A stretch of 64,000 nt of DNA from Pseudomonas putida (lineage in GTDB: Bacteria; Pseudomonadota; Gammaproteobacteria; Pseudomonadales; Pseudomonadaceae): the NCBI RefSeq assembly GCF_009883635.2, contig NZ_CP026115.2, forward strand, positions 4,836,001 to 4,900,000, in the 5' to 3' direction. Positions 8,806 through 17,355 of this stretch are shown in pieces. The notes under the pieces were generated by a model. That model had not been told where the DNA came from and searched no databases. It was given only the letters and a program-made list of their open reading frames with translations. The position numbers and the translations under genes were made by a program. Positions within the stretch are counted from its first letter, which is position 1, and each line of letters begins with the position of its first letter.

Positions 8806-9972
8806 TCAGAAGTACTTGAGCCAGGCGATGTCACGCCGGCGGGCCTTGAGCCGGGCGAACCAGCGCACGGGCAGGTACAGCGCCACGGCCAGCAACACCG
8901 CGCTTAGCCACACCGCGCCGATGCCGTCGAAGCCGAAGTAGTCGCCGTGGTTGAGGCCCAGCAGCGCTACGCAGGCCAGGTACAGCAGCTTGAGCACATA
9001 CAGGTGCAGCAGGTAGAAGAACATCGGCGCTGCGCCGAACACCGCCAGGGCGCTGATCCAGCGGGCCAGCCCGGCGCGCTCGAAGGCGCGCAGCAACAGC
9101 AGGCCGCAACCCAGGGTCAGGGCCAGGAACAGCAACGAGGGTGGGTACTTGGTGATGTTGAAGAAGCTCATCAGCGTCTGGGTGACGGTCGGGTAACCGC
9201 TCCAAGGCGCCTCGCCGTAACCGTTGTAGAGGCGCAGCACCATGAAACCGAGCAGGGCGATGACGCCGGCCATCAGCAGGCGGTGCTGGCGCTCACCGGC
9301 GTCGCTGCCACGGGCGAACCACGGGCCGAGGCCGTAGCCCAGGGCGATCACGCCGATCCACGGCAGCACCGGGTAGGAGGTGCGCAGGCGCAGGTTCTCC
9401 GAGACCTCCAGCCAGCCACGGTCATGCAGGATCGCCCACGGCACATGCAGGGCCGATTCCACGCCAAAGTGCAGACCATCGAGCAGGTTGTGCCCGGCGA
9501 TGATCAGCGCGCCCAGGGCGAGCAGGGCAGGACGCGGCAGCCACACCAGCAGCGACAGGGCGATCATGCTCACGCCGATGGCCCAGATCACCTGCATGTA
9601 GACCACGCTCGGCGGCAGTTGGAAGGTCCAGGCGAAGTTGACCAGGGTGAACTCCAGCACCACCAGGAACAGCCCGCGCTTGAACAGGAACGCCGACACA
9701 TCGCTGCGGCCCTGGTATTTCTCGCCATACAACCAGGCCGACAGGCCGGTGAGCAGGACGAACACCGGGGCGCACAGGTGGGCCAGGGTGCGGCTGGCGA
9801 ACAGCGACGGGTCGGTGGCATCGATGGTCATCGGATCGCTGACCTGGCGGTGCAGGAAGAAGGTTTCACGCACGTGGTCGAGCAGCATGAACAGGATCAC
9901 CAGGCCGCGCAGGGCATCGATGCTCTGCAGGCGCTGGGTGAGCTGGGTGGGGAGGGCTGAGGCACTGGTCAT
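8806..9972 (-). CDS. DUF1624 / heparan-acetyltransferase-like membrane protein
   Basis: A 388-residue inner-membrane protein with about ten hydrophobic segments. The N-terminal RLQSIDALRGLVILFMLLDHVRETFF-type motif (residues 14-39) is the signature of DUF1624 and related acyltransferase families (LRG...DH). Such proteins move acyl groups across the membrane or modify envelope sugars; a direct role in B12 uptake is not established. It lies between the TonB receptor gene and the second riboswitch, separated from the receptor by a REP doublet. It may be transcribed from the receptor promoter or on its own. Confidence 0.8.
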   Translation of the reverse strand: MTSASALPTQLTQRLQSIDALRGLVILFMLLDHVRETFFLHRQVSDPMTIDATDPSLFASRTLAHLCAPVFVLLTGLSAWLYGEKYQGRSDVSAFLFKRGLFLVVLEFTLVNFAWTFQLPPSVVYMQVIWAIGVSMIALSLLVWLPRPALLALGALIIAGHNLLDGLHFGVESALHVPWAILHDRGWLEVSENLRLRTSYPVLPWIGVIALGYGLGPWFARGSDAGERQHRLLMAGVIALLGFMVLRLYNGYGEAPWSGYPTVTQTLMSFFNITKYPPSLLFLALTLGCGLLLLRAFERAGLARWISALAVFGAAPMFFYLLHLYVLKLLYLACVALLGLNHGDYFGFDGIGAVWLSAVLLAVALYLPVRWFARLKARRRDIAWLKYF

Positions 9973-10063
9973 GGAAAGGAGTCGCAGGCAGGAATGAATG
10001 TCAAATGAAACGTTATCTTATAACTATTAATTGACTTCTGATAGTGGTTTTTGTGTTGGCTGT

Positions 10064-10160
10064 GCCGGCCTCTTCGCGGGACAAGCCCGCTCCTAAAGGG
10101 GGCGCGGAGGATTCAGGCTTGCGCATAACCTGTAGGAGCGGGCTTGTCCCGCGAAGAGGC
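10064..10160. repeat. REP doublet (inverted pair)
   Basis: Two P. putida-type REP copies face each other: CGGCCTCTTCGCGGGACAAG at the left and its reverse complement at 10132-10160, separated by about 38 bases. They lie between the acyltransferase start and the TonB receptor stop. Such pairs can fold into long hairpins and act as transcription or mRNA-stability boundaries. Confidence 0.9.
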
Positions 10161-10167
10161 CCTCAGG

Positions 10168-12285
10168 TCAGAAGGTGTAATCCACGGTAGCGAAATACGA
10201 CCGCGGCGCGCCCATCACCCACTGCTCGCCACTGAACACCGACGCCACATACTCGCGGTCGAACAGGTTGTTCACCTGCAACCCCAGGCGCACATCCGGC
10301 AACACCTGCCAGCCAATGTTGGCATCGACCACGGTATACCCCGGCGCACTCTGGCTATTGGCCGTGTCGGCATAACGCTCATCCACATACCGTGCGCCAA
10401 TCCCGGCCTCGACCTGCTGGCCGAAGCCCTTGCTCAGCCACAGGTTGGCCGTGCGCCGTGGCACATTGGCCGGGCGGTTGCCGGCACGGTCCTGGGCCAC
10501 GCCATCGACCACCTCGTCGAAATCATCGTAGTTCGCCCGCACCAGCGCGGCATTGGCCGACACCTGCCATTGCTGCCCAAGGGCCAGTTCCAGCGACGCC
10601 TCCAGGCCATCGGAGGTCTGCTGCCCGGCCTGTTGCGCCTCGTGGGTGATCGGGTCATCCACCAGCAGCTTCTTCTTGACGATATGGAACGCCGCCAGCG
10701 TCCACTCGCCACGGCCCTCCCAGAAGCGCTGCTTGAGGCCCAGTTCGGTCTGCTTCGCTTCGGTCAGGTCGTAGTGCATCTGCGACGGGCTCAGGCTGAC
10801 CAGGTTGTCCACGCCGTCCTCGCTGGTGGAGTACTGGCCGTACAGCGACAGATTGTCGTTGACGGCGAACACCAGCCCGGCGCGCCAGTTGCCGCCCTGC
10901 AGGCTGCGGTCGCTGCGGCTGCCGTCGACCAGGTTGTCGCGGTCGATGTGGTTCTGATCGCGGCGCACACCGGTCACCAGCGACAGGCGCTCGGTGAGCT
11001 GCAGGCGGTTCTCGGCGAACAGGGCGAAGGTGTGGGTGGTGGACAGCGTCTGTGGGCGGGTTGGCGAGTCGCTGTGGAACCAACCCGGGGTCGGCTGCCA
11101 TGGGTCGATGTAGTCGCCGCCCACGTCGTTGTACGGCCGGTTGCTGTCGACGTTGAAACGTACCTTGTTGTATTCGACACCGACCAGCGTCTTGCTGGCC
11201 AGGCCGAACAGGCTGTGGTCGAAGGTGAAGGTCTGGCGGTCGCCGAGCTGCTCCTGGTTGTGCTTGATCTCCAGGTAGCTCTGGCGCTCCAGCAGCGCGC
11301 GATCGGCGTCCCAGCTGTAGTTCTCGGCATTGCGCCAGTGGCGGCGGCTCTTGATGTAGTAGAGCTGGTTGCTGGCGCTGAGGTGGTCGTTGATCGTCCA
11401 GTCGGTGGTGAAGCGGGTCCACTCGTCGTGGTAGCGCTGCTCGTCGTTCTGGATGTTGTAGTTCTTCTTGCGCAGGCTGCTGCGGTAATGGCCGTCGATC
11501 AGCGGCGTGCCGTAGTAGTTGGCGGGCTGGGCGTCGCCGCGCTCGTGGGCGAGGGTGAAGCTCAGGTCGTCGCTGGCATCGAAGCGCAGCGCGGCGCTGA
11601 GCGCCAGGCTGCGCGAGTCGGTGCGGTCGACCCAACCGTTACCGGCCTGCTGGTTCAGGGTCAGGCGATAGCTCAGGCGTTCGCTGAGGCTACCGCCGCT
11701 GTCCAGGCCCAGTTGTTGGCGGTCCCAGGAACCGTAGCCCAGGCGCAGGCGGTTGTGGATGTCGCCAGCGAACGGCTTTTTCGGGATCACGTTGATCACC
11801 GCGCCGGTCGCGCCTTCGCCATACAGCACCGAAGCCGGGCCGCGGATGACGTCGATCTGCTCGACCATCCACGGGTCGACCGGGAAGGTCTGGGTGCCGG
11901 CCCCGGTGTACAGGCGTGCGCCGTCGAACAGGGTCATCACCGAGCCATGGCCGGTGAAGCCGCGCGCCGACAGGCCGGTGCCGCCATCGCCCGGGTTGCC
12001 GATGAAGGTGATCCCGGGCGAGCGGGTCACGGCGTCCTGCACGGTGAGGTTGTTGCGCTGCTCGATCTGTTCGGCAGTGATGCTGCTGGTGCTGGCCGGG
12101 GTTTCCAGGGCAGTGAGGTTCAGCCGAGAACCGGCCTCGGTCGGCGTGGCCAGATCTACGTGTTGTTGGTCACGGCTATCGGTGATGGCCGTGGAGGGGA
12201 GGTTCAGCACGGGTTCGTCGGCCAGGGCTGGCAGCGTGACGGCCAGGCAGGCCGCCAGGGGGTGAAGCTTGATGAATCGGGACAT
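10168..12285 (-). CDS. TonB-dependent outer-membrane receptor under B12 control
   Basis: A 705-residue receptor with signal peptide (to about residue 22), a plug domain (SITAEQIEQRNNLTVQDAVTRSPGITF, then VIRGPASVLYGEGATGAVINV) and a C-terminal beta barrel ending in VDYTF with a terminal aromatic residue. By domain pattern it looks like a siderophore-type receptor rather than a classical 600-residue BtuB. The cobalamin riboswitch upstream argues for corrinoid uptake, or for a chelate needed when B12 is scarce. It probably feeds the ABC importer encoded downstream. It uses TonB energy; no tonB gene is in the window. Confidence 0.9.
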   Translation of the reverse strand: MSRFIKLHPLAACLAVTLPALADEPVLNLPSTAITDSRDQQHVDLATPTEAGSRLNLTALETPASTSSITAEQIEQRNNLTVQDAVTRSPGITFIGNPGDGGTGLSARGFTGHGSVMTLFDGARLYTGAGTQTFPVDPWMVEQIDVIRGPASVLYGEGATGAVINVIPKKPFAGDIHNRLRLGYGSWDRQQLGLDSGGSLSERLSYRLTLNQQAGNGWVDRTDSRSLALSAALRFDASDDLSFTLAHERGDAQPANYYGTPLIDGHYRSSLRKKNYNIQNDEQRYHDEWTRFTTDWTINDHLSASNQLYYIKSRRHWRNAENYSWDADRALLERQSYLEIKHNQEQLGDRQTFTFDHSLFGLASKTLVGVEYNKVRFNVDSNRPYNDVGGDYIDPWQPTPGWFHSDSPTRPQTLSTTHTFALFAENRLQLTERLSLVTGVRRDQNHIDRDNLVDGSRSDRSLQGGNWRAGLVFAVNDNLSLYGQYSTSEDGVDNLVSLSPSQMHYDLTEAKQTELGLKQRFWEGRGEWTLAAFHIVKKKLLVDDPITHEAQQAGQQTSDGLEASLELALGQQWQVSANAALVRANYDDFDEVVDGVAQDRAGNRPANVPRRTANLWLSKGFGQQVEAGIGARYVDERYADTANSQSAPGYTVVDANIGWQVLPDVRLGLQVNNLFDREYVASVFSGEQWVMGAPRSYFATVDYTF

Positions 12286-12362
12286 GTCGTTCCACTACTG
12301 CAGGAATGAATGGATCCCGGTGGAAAACACGCAAAGGCACACCACGCATGCAGGGGCGCACG

Positions 12363-12423
12363 CGGAGACCGGCCTGCGCCCGCCCACCGCGGGTTGCCAA
12401 GTAGGGCTTCAGGCCGGTCTCCG
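12363..12423 (-). promoter_or_regulatory. Perfect 14-bp inverted repeat: likely riboswitch expression platform
   Basis: CGGAGACCGGCCTG at 12363-12376 is the exact reverse complement of the 14 bases at 12410-12423, which are the 3' conserved strand of the riboswitch. In the transcript the 3' strand of the closing helix (CCTGAA) could pair either with the riboswitch 5' end or with this downstream copy. This is the layout of a mutually exclusive switch. Confidence 0.6.
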
Positions 12424-12592
12424 GGCTTGCGAGGGGCGTGAGGCCTTCACCTTCCCATGCTGGCGCACAGTGGTGTGTCGAAGGCATCGCTCGCTTACCG
12501 TTGCGGGGGCAGCGCCGGACTTGTCGTGAACCACGACGCACCGGCTTCCCGTTTCACCCTGCGCACGGCGGCGCAGGACACCTGAAACTGGC
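12405..12592 (-). promoter_or_regulatory. Cobalamin riboswitch (leader of the TonB receptor gene)
   Basis: On the minus strand the conserved blocks appear in order: TTTCAGGTGTCC (5' closing helix), GGGTGAAACGGGAAGCCGGT, CTGCCCCCGCAACGGTAAGC, GCATGGGAAGGTGAAGGC and AGCCCGGAGACCGGCCTGAA. This is a textbook AdoCbl riboswitch, closer to consensus than the one at 8589-8768. It lies about 120 bases before the receptor start and should lower receptor synthesis when B12 is abundant. Confidence 0.95.
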
Positions 12593-12634
12593 GCGCATCT
12601 GACCATCGAATGGCCAGCACGTCAAATGCGCGTG

Positions 12635-13204
12635 TCAGCGCCCGCGGCGGCGCGACACCCGTGCTTCGATGTTCTTGCGCCCGATCAGCAGGGGAGGCTT
12701 TTCCACCACCGGCTCATCGGCCAGCCACTTGTACATCACCAGGCAGTCGACCAACCCCAGGCGGGCATGGCGATAGGCTTTGGGCAGGCGGCCAACGGTC
12801 TCGAAGCCGAGCTTGGTCCACAGCGCCACCGCCACTTCGTTGCTCGCCACCACCGAATTGAACTGCAACGCCAAAAAGCCTTCCTGGCGCGCCAGCTTCT
12901 GCGAGTGCTCGCACATCAGCCGGGCCACGCCACGGCCACGGGCGGCGTCGCAGACCATGTAGCCGCAGTTGCCGACATGGGCGCCAGGGCCGGCGGCGTT
13001 GGCCTTGAGGTAGTAGGAGCCGAGCAGCTCGCCATCGGCTTCGGCCACCAGGGTGTGCAGTGGCAGTTGCAGCCACAGCTGGCGTGCCTGCTCGACGTCC
13101 AGTTCGGGGTCGAAGGCGTAGGTTTCGCGGGCCTGGACGATGGCCTGGAAGGTCGGCCAGAAACGCTCGAAGTCCTCGGGCGTCATGGGGCGGATGTGGA
13201 TCAT
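12635..13204 (-). CDS. GNAT family N-acetyltransferase
   Basis: A 189-residue GNAT enzyme. MIHIRPMTPEDFERFWPTF is a typical family start. The acetyl-CoA loop is in VCDAARGRGVARLMCEHSQ, and NSVVASNEVAVALWTKLGFETVGRLP is the usual C-terminal motif B of the RimI/YhhY-like groups. The start at 13204 excludes a 19-residue proline-rich extension. The substrate is unknown. It is alone between a riboswitch leader and an AhpD-like gene on the same strand. Confidence 0.82.
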   Translation of the reverse strand: MIHIRPMTPEDFERFWPTFQAIVQARETYAFDPELDVEQARQLWLQLPLHTLVAEADGELLGSYYLKANAAGPGAHVGNCGYMVCDAARGRGVARLMCEHSQKLARQEGFLALQFNSVVASNEVAVALWTKLGFETVGRLPKAYRHARLGLVDCLVMYKWLADEPVVEKPPLLIGRKNIEARVSRRRGR

Positions 13205-13282
13205 GGCGGTTCCTGCAATGGCTAGGCCGCCAAGTCTGGGTGGCGCGGCGCCGTCGCGCAAGGGCGGCGACGCCGTCGGGCT

Positions 13283-13627
13283 TCAGCCGTTGGCCTTGCC
13301 CACTGCATCCATGGCGCGGGCCGAGTAGACCAGCGCGGCCCCGGCATTCATCGCCACGGCCACACCCAGCGCCTCGGCGATCTCTTCACGGGTGGCGCCG
13401 TGCTTGACGGCTTGCTGTGAGTGCACGGCGATGCAGCCGTCGCAGCGGGTGGTGACGGCCACGGCCAGGGAGATCAGTTCGCGGGTCTTGGCGTCCAGGT
13501 GGTTGGTCTTGGCACCCGCGCCGCTGGCGGTCATGTAGCCGGCCACGGTGTCAGGGGACAGTTGCTTGAGATCGCCGATGCCGGCCATCAACTGCTTACG
13601 GTAGGCGTCCCAGTCCATCATGCTCAT
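13283..13627 (-). CDS. Carboxymuconolactone decarboxylase / AhpD-like protein
   Basis: A 114-residue all-helical protein of the CMD/AhpD superfamily. The redox CxxC pair is Cys62 and Cys65 in TRCDGCIAVHSQQAVKHGAT, with the conserved His69. This is the peroxidase-type (AhpD) subgroup rather than true decarboxylases. It may act in peroxide or alkyl-hydroperoxide reduction. The ATG at 13627 has AAGGTG upstream; a GTG three codons earlier is an alternative. No ahpC is nearby. Confidence 0.85.
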   Translation of the reverse strand: MSMMDWDAYRKQLMAGIGDLKQLSPDTVAGYMTASGAGAKTNHLDAKTRELISLAVAVTTRCDGCIAVHSQQAVKHGATREEIAEALGVAVAMNAGAALVYSARAMDAVGKANG

Positions 13628-13720
13628 CGTCTTCACCTTGGGGAGGTTGCGGGAGGAGCTTTCAGGCTAGTCGAATTTGCGCCTATCGCCGGTTGCCGGC
13701 GATAGGCTGCAGGCAGGGTG

Positions 13721-14620
13721 TCAGATGTAGACGAATACCAGTACCAGGGCCGCGACCACCAGCCACTTCTCCAGGTAGTAGCGCATGCGGTTGCGCTTCT
13801 TCAGCGCCTTGCCACGCTCGCGGATCTTGTAGATGCGGGTGAACAGGCGGTTGATGCCGCCGGTCTTGTCGCCGGCGTCGTTCGGCGCTGCGGCGGCGGC
13901 CATGACGTTGCGGCTGAACCAGCGATTGAACGCGGTGGCCCAGCGGTACTTCAGCGGGCGCTCGATGTCGCAGAACAGGATGATGCGATTGTGCTCGGTG
14001 GTGTTGGCGGCATAGTGGATGTAGGTCTCGTCGAAGACCACGCCCTCGCCATCGCGCCAGGAGTACTTCTCGCCGTCCACGTCGATGTAGCAACCGTCAT
14101 CGTTCGGCGTGTCCAGGCCGAGGTGGAAGCGGTACGAACCGGCATACGGGTCACGGTGGCGGACCAGCTTGGCACCCGGTGGCAGGGTGGCGAACATCGC
14201 CGCCTTGACCGTGCCGATGCCTTGCAGCAGCTCGGTGGTGCGTGGGCACAGGGTCATGGCCGACGGGTGGCTTTCGCCGTACCACTTCAGGTAGAAGCGC
14301 TTCCAGCCGGTCTTGAAGAACGAATTGAAACCGACGTCGTCATAATTGTCGGACTTCTTGATCTCGCCCACGTGCAGCAGCTGCTGGCCTTCGGCACGAA
14401 TCTCCTGCCAATGCTCCATGAGCGGCTGTAGCTCCGGGAACGCCTCGACCGGCAGGTAAGGCTTGGCCGGGTGCTTGGAGAACAGGTACAGGAAGCTGTT
14501 GACCGGGGCCAGGAAGCTGGAGTGGTCGCCCAGCTGACGGGTCAGCTTGTGGCGCACCCGACCGCGCAGGTGAACATAGGCGATCGAGAGGACGAAGATC
14601 AGTACGAGTGCAATTTTCAT
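13721..14620 (-). CDS. lpxO: LpxO-type Fe(II)/2-oxoglutarate dioxygenase (lipid A hydroxylase)
   Basis: A 299-residue protein with N- and C-terminal membrane segments (residues 2-16 and about 286-298) and a central Asp/Asn beta-hydroxylase domain. The iron ligands are His155-x-Asp157 in VRHRDPYAGSYRFHLGL and the distal His202 in YIHYAAN. The double-anchored architecture and length match LpxO, which adds a 2-hydroxyl to the secondary acyl chains of lipid A. The start is at MKIALVLIF; an upstream in-frame start would only add a polar tail. Pseudomonads carry LpxO paralogues, so the exact acyl position is not certain. Confidence 0.85.
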   Translation of the reverse strand: MKIALVLIFVLSIAYVHLRGRVRHKLTRQLGDHSSFLAPVNSFLYLFSKHPAKPYLPVEAFPELQPLMEHWQEIRAEGQQLLHVGEIKKSDNYDDVGFNSFFKTGWKRFYLKWYGESHPSAMTLCPRTTELLQGIGTVKAAMFATLPPGAKLVRHRDPYAGSYRFHLGLDTPNDDGCYIDVDGEKYSWRDGEGVVFDETYIHYAANTTEHNRIILFCDIERPLKYRWATAFNRWFSRNVMAAAAAPNDAGDKTGGINRLFTRIYKIRERGKALKKRNRMRYYLEKWLVVAALVLVFVYI

Positions 14621-14773
14621 GGGCAGACACGTTTCAAAAATGGCCATTTGCAATGGCTAAGCCCGCCAGCATAAACAATCGAAGGGATGGTTTGTAGGAA
14701 ATGTTGCACGGTGATGGCAGACCTTGGTGCAAGTCGAGCGTGTACCTGGCCCGCCAGCAACCTTGCGGTGACG

Positions 14774-15562
14774 CTACTTACCGAGGGTCACGCTGATATG
14801 GGCATTATCTACCGTGTATTCTCGGCCCAAGTGTGAAAACTTCCTTCCCGAAAGCCTGCCCTTGAGCCTGCTCGCCTGCTCATCCCATTCGAAATGACTT
14901 GAACCTCCGAGGAAATTCACAAGGCCGTTATCAATGACGAAAAACGCCCTTATGGAGTTTGTGGCCGGGTTGATGGTCATTCGCATACCCTGCAACTGGG
15001 GAGCTTTGCCTTGTCGAGCGATCAGCAGGAAACTTGAATCCCCACTGCGTTCGAGGCTGATGTCATCCGCGACCAGATCGCCGAGGCTGGAGAACAGGTC
15101 GGGGGTAATGCTAGCCCTGACGGAGTTGGTGGCCGTCTCGTTCTTGCTCAAACTCAGGAGTGTGCAGTCGAGACTGCCTTCGGCTTCCAGGCCCTCGGCC
15201 GTGAGGAAAGTGAAGTAAATTTTCAGGAGTCCGCTGGTCGCGTCCCACTGGACGATTTCCATCTGCCCGCTCTCCGCCCAGCCAGAGTAAGGGAACACGC
15301 TCGATCCAAAATAAGCACTGACCGAGGCCTTTTCACCGTCGCCGATCGCAAACTTTGCACCTTGCCTGATTTTGGACTCGGGAAGCTTCAGCACAATGTG
15401 GCTGAAGCTTGCATCGGGATCGCCTTGAATACCGTTGAACCATCGATTACCAAAGGCGGTACCCGTTTCGAATTCTGTTGCTGTGAATGTTTGTTTATTG
15501 CCGCCTTTGCGGAGCTTGGCATTCATGGTGTCTGCTTTGTCTTTCGCGTTGCTGCTTTGCAT
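14774..15562 (-). CDS. Protein of unknown function, beta-rich
   Basis: A 262-residue soluble protein without signal peptide, rich in Ser, Gly and alternating hydrophobics, suggesting two beta-sandwich-like halves (about residues 20-130 and 150-262). The start is well defined: CAGGAGG lies 5 bases before the ATG at 15562, although another ATG sits five codons upstream in front of that site. The coding DNA looks more AT-rich than its neighbours. I recognise no family. It is alone between lpxO and the divergent thpR gene. Confidence 0.6.
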   Translation of the reverse strand: MQSSNAKDKADTMNAKLRKGGNKQTFTATEFETGTAFGNRWFNGIQGDPDASFSHIVLKLPESKIRQGAKFAIGDGEKASVSAYFGSSVFPYSGWAESGQMEIVQWDATSGLLKIYFTFLTAEGLEAEGSLDCTLLSLSKNETATNSVRASITPDLFSSLGDLVADDISLERSGDSSFLLIARQGKAPQLQGMRMTINPATNSIRAFFVIDNGLVNFLGGSSHFEWDEQASRLKGRLSGRKFSHLGREYTVDNAHISVTLGK

Positions 15563-15698
15563 GGCTGCCTCCTGCATGTGTTGAAAACAAGCTTCAATTT
15601 ATGCGCGACCGCTGTGAGGCACTACTGGCAGATTTAACAGGTGCAAGCAGTGTTGCCATATGCTTGGCGAATTGAGTCCAGGTCCAGGGAGTACGCTC

Positions 15699-16241
15699 GT
15701 GGCACATGAGCCGAGTCGCAATGATCAACCCTTCAAGCGGCTATTTTTCGCGCTTTCTGTAGACGAAGCCCCGCGTCGCGCCATCGCCCAATGGCGCCAG
15801 GACCTTTGCCTGCGGGTGGGTAAACCCGTGGCTGCCGACAACTTCCACGTAACCCTGCTGTTTGTGGGTGACGTGAGTGCCGATCAGATGCCGTCATTGA
15901 TCGCTTCTGTGGGCGCGCTCAAGCATCCACGAGCGCTTCGCCTTCAGCTTGATCGGCTGAATGTCTGGCTGCGCCCGCAGATCCTGGTACTTGAACCCAT
16001 ACAAGCGCCCCCAGCGTTGCTGCGACTGGCGTATGACCTGGCGCAGACACTGCGCCCTCTCGGAATAGTTGAGCAGCCCCACGACTATCGTCCCCACCTC
16101 ACGCTCTCACGCGATTTCCACCAGGAAGTGCCCGAAACGCCGCTCGCGCCGGATTTCATGCTTGTCGCCCGCCACTTCACCTTGTTCGAGTCGCGCAAGG
16201 GCCAGTATTGGCCGGTGGCTGAATGGCCGCTGGAGGACTGA
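15699..16241 (+). CDS. thpR: RNA 2',3'-cyclic phosphodiesterase ThpR (LigT family)
   Basis: A 180-residue 2H phosphoesterase. The two catalytic HxTL motifs are HVTL (His50) and HLTL (His133), spaced as usual for ThpR/LigT, which opens 2',3'-cyclic phosphates on RNA ends and can act on 2'-5' RNA junctions. The GTG at 15699 is preferred: AGGGAG lies 7 bases upstream and it gives the normal family length. The in-frame ATG at 15660 lacks a ribosome site. Confidence 0.85.
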   Translation: MAHEPSRNDQPFKRLFFALSVDEAPRRAIAQWRQDLCLRVGKPVAADNFHVTLLFVGDVSADQMPSLIASVGALKHPRALRLQLDRLNVWLRPQILVLEPIQAPPALLRLAYDLAQTLRPLGIVEQPHDYRPHLTLSRDFHQEVPETPLAPDFMLVARHFTLFESRKGQYWPVAEWPLED

Positions 16242-16269
16242 GTGGAGTTGACGCAAAAGCAGTTGACGG

Positions 16270-17208
16270 TTATACCGGCAGGCTCTGGTAGGGCAGTTCA
16301 TCCCCGGGGCTGCGGGCAAACTGGCGCTTGTACTCGCGGCTGAACTGCGAGGTACTCTGGTAGCCCACCCGATGCGCCGCCTGCGCCACCCCCAGCCCTT
16401 CACCAATCAGCATCTGCTGCGCCTTGAGCAGGCGCAGGCGCTTGAGGTACTGCATCGGTGCCATGTCGGTGCAGCGCTTGAAGTGCTCATGGAAGGTCGA
16501 CACGCTCATGTTGGCGCAGGCCGCCAGCGCCTCGACACTCAGCGGCTCGGTGTAGTGCTCGCGCAAGTGCATGAGCGCCGCGCCAATGCGGGCGAAGTGC
16601 CCCTGTTGCTCCACCAACGCCCGCAGCACCCCGGCCTGGGGGCCGCGCAGGGCGGTGTAGAGCACCTCGCGAATGCGCGCCGGGCCCAGCACCTTGGCGT
16701 CGACAGGGTCCTGCAGGCAGCGCAGCAGGCGTTCCACGGACTCACGCATCGGTGCATCGAGCGCCGCCGAGGTCATCGACTGTGGCGTTTGCGCCTGTAC
16801 CGCCGGGTCGGGTGCCAGGTCCATGCTTTGCACGAGTTCGCCCAGCACACCGCGGTCGATGTCCACCGCCACGCCCAGGAGTGGCTCCTCGGCGGTGGCA
16901 AAGGTCTCGCACATGAACGGCACCGACAGCGCCTGCACCAGGTAATGGCCGGCACCGTACTCCAGGGTGCGCGGGCCGAGGCGCGCCAGTTTGCTGCCCT
17001 GGGCCAGGATCATCAGGCTCGGCTCGTAGATCTGCGGGCTGCTGGCCACGTAGTGGTCCCAGCTCAGTACTTGCACCTGGGGCAGGTGCGTGGGCACGAA
17101 ACCCGGGCGGGTGGCCAGGCTGCGGATCAGCGAACACAGCGGGGCGTTGGCGTCGACGTGGCGGGTCAGTTGCATGATGAACCAGGGCAGAGAATCAGAC
17201 AGTTTCAT
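16270..17208 (-). CDS. AraC family transcriptional regulator
   Basis: A 312-residue regulator. The N-terminal part (residues 30-190) is the AraC_N/cupin-like ligand domain of the YqhC group (VLSWDHYVASSPQIYEPSLMILAQGSK). The C-terminal part has two HTH motifs, PLSVEALAACANMSVSTFHEHFK and GVAQAAHRVGYQSTSQFSREYKR. It is divergent from an alcohol dehydrogenase gene with a shared 147-base promoter region. The same pairing is known for E. coli YqhC and the aldehyde reductase YqhD, so control of that neighbour by aldehydes is a reasonable inference. Confidence 0.88.
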   Translation of the reverse strand: MKLSDSLPWFIMQLTRHVDANAPLCSLIRSLATRPGFVPTHLPQVQVLSWDHYVASSPQIYEPSLMILAQGSKLARLGPRTLEYGAGHYLVQALSVPFMCETFATAEEPLLGVAVDIDRGVLGELVQSMDLAPDPAVQAQTPQSMTSAALDAPMRESVERLLRCLQDPVDAKVLGPARIREVLYTALRGPQAGVLRALVEQQGHFARIGAALMHLREHYTEPLSVEALAACANMSVSTFHEHFKRCTDMAPMQYLKRLRLLKAQQMLIGEGLGVAQAAHRVGYQSTSQFSREYKRQFARSPGDELPYQSLPV

Positions 17209-17355
17209 GATCGCAGATTGGCTGGCCAGCGCCAGATGGCCACTGGCAGGTTCGGAGAATCAGGCATGGATGCCGGAGAATCAGCCGTGGGCCGGGAGGA
17301 CGATGGCGAGCAGAATGCGCGCCCTGAATCGTTTCACTACCCCGTGAGGTCCCGC

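Noticed and set aside
10168..12285. TonB receptor as a ferripyoverdine (FpvA) receptor
   Set aside because: It is far from the pyoverdine section and is controlled by a cobalamin riboswitch, with no N-terminal signalling extension and no nearby sigma/anti-sigma pair.
10144..12309. A 721-residue plus-strand ORF opposite the TonB receptor
   Set aside because: Its product is low-complexity and Val/Gln/Ala-rich, without motifs, and it mirrors the receptor frame. The receptor has signal peptide, plug and barrel end plus a riboswitch.
13283..13636. True 4-carboxymuconolactone decarboxylase of aromatic catabolism
   Set aside because: The CxxC pair (TRCDGCIAVHS) marks the AhpD-like redox subgroup, and no pca genes are nearby.
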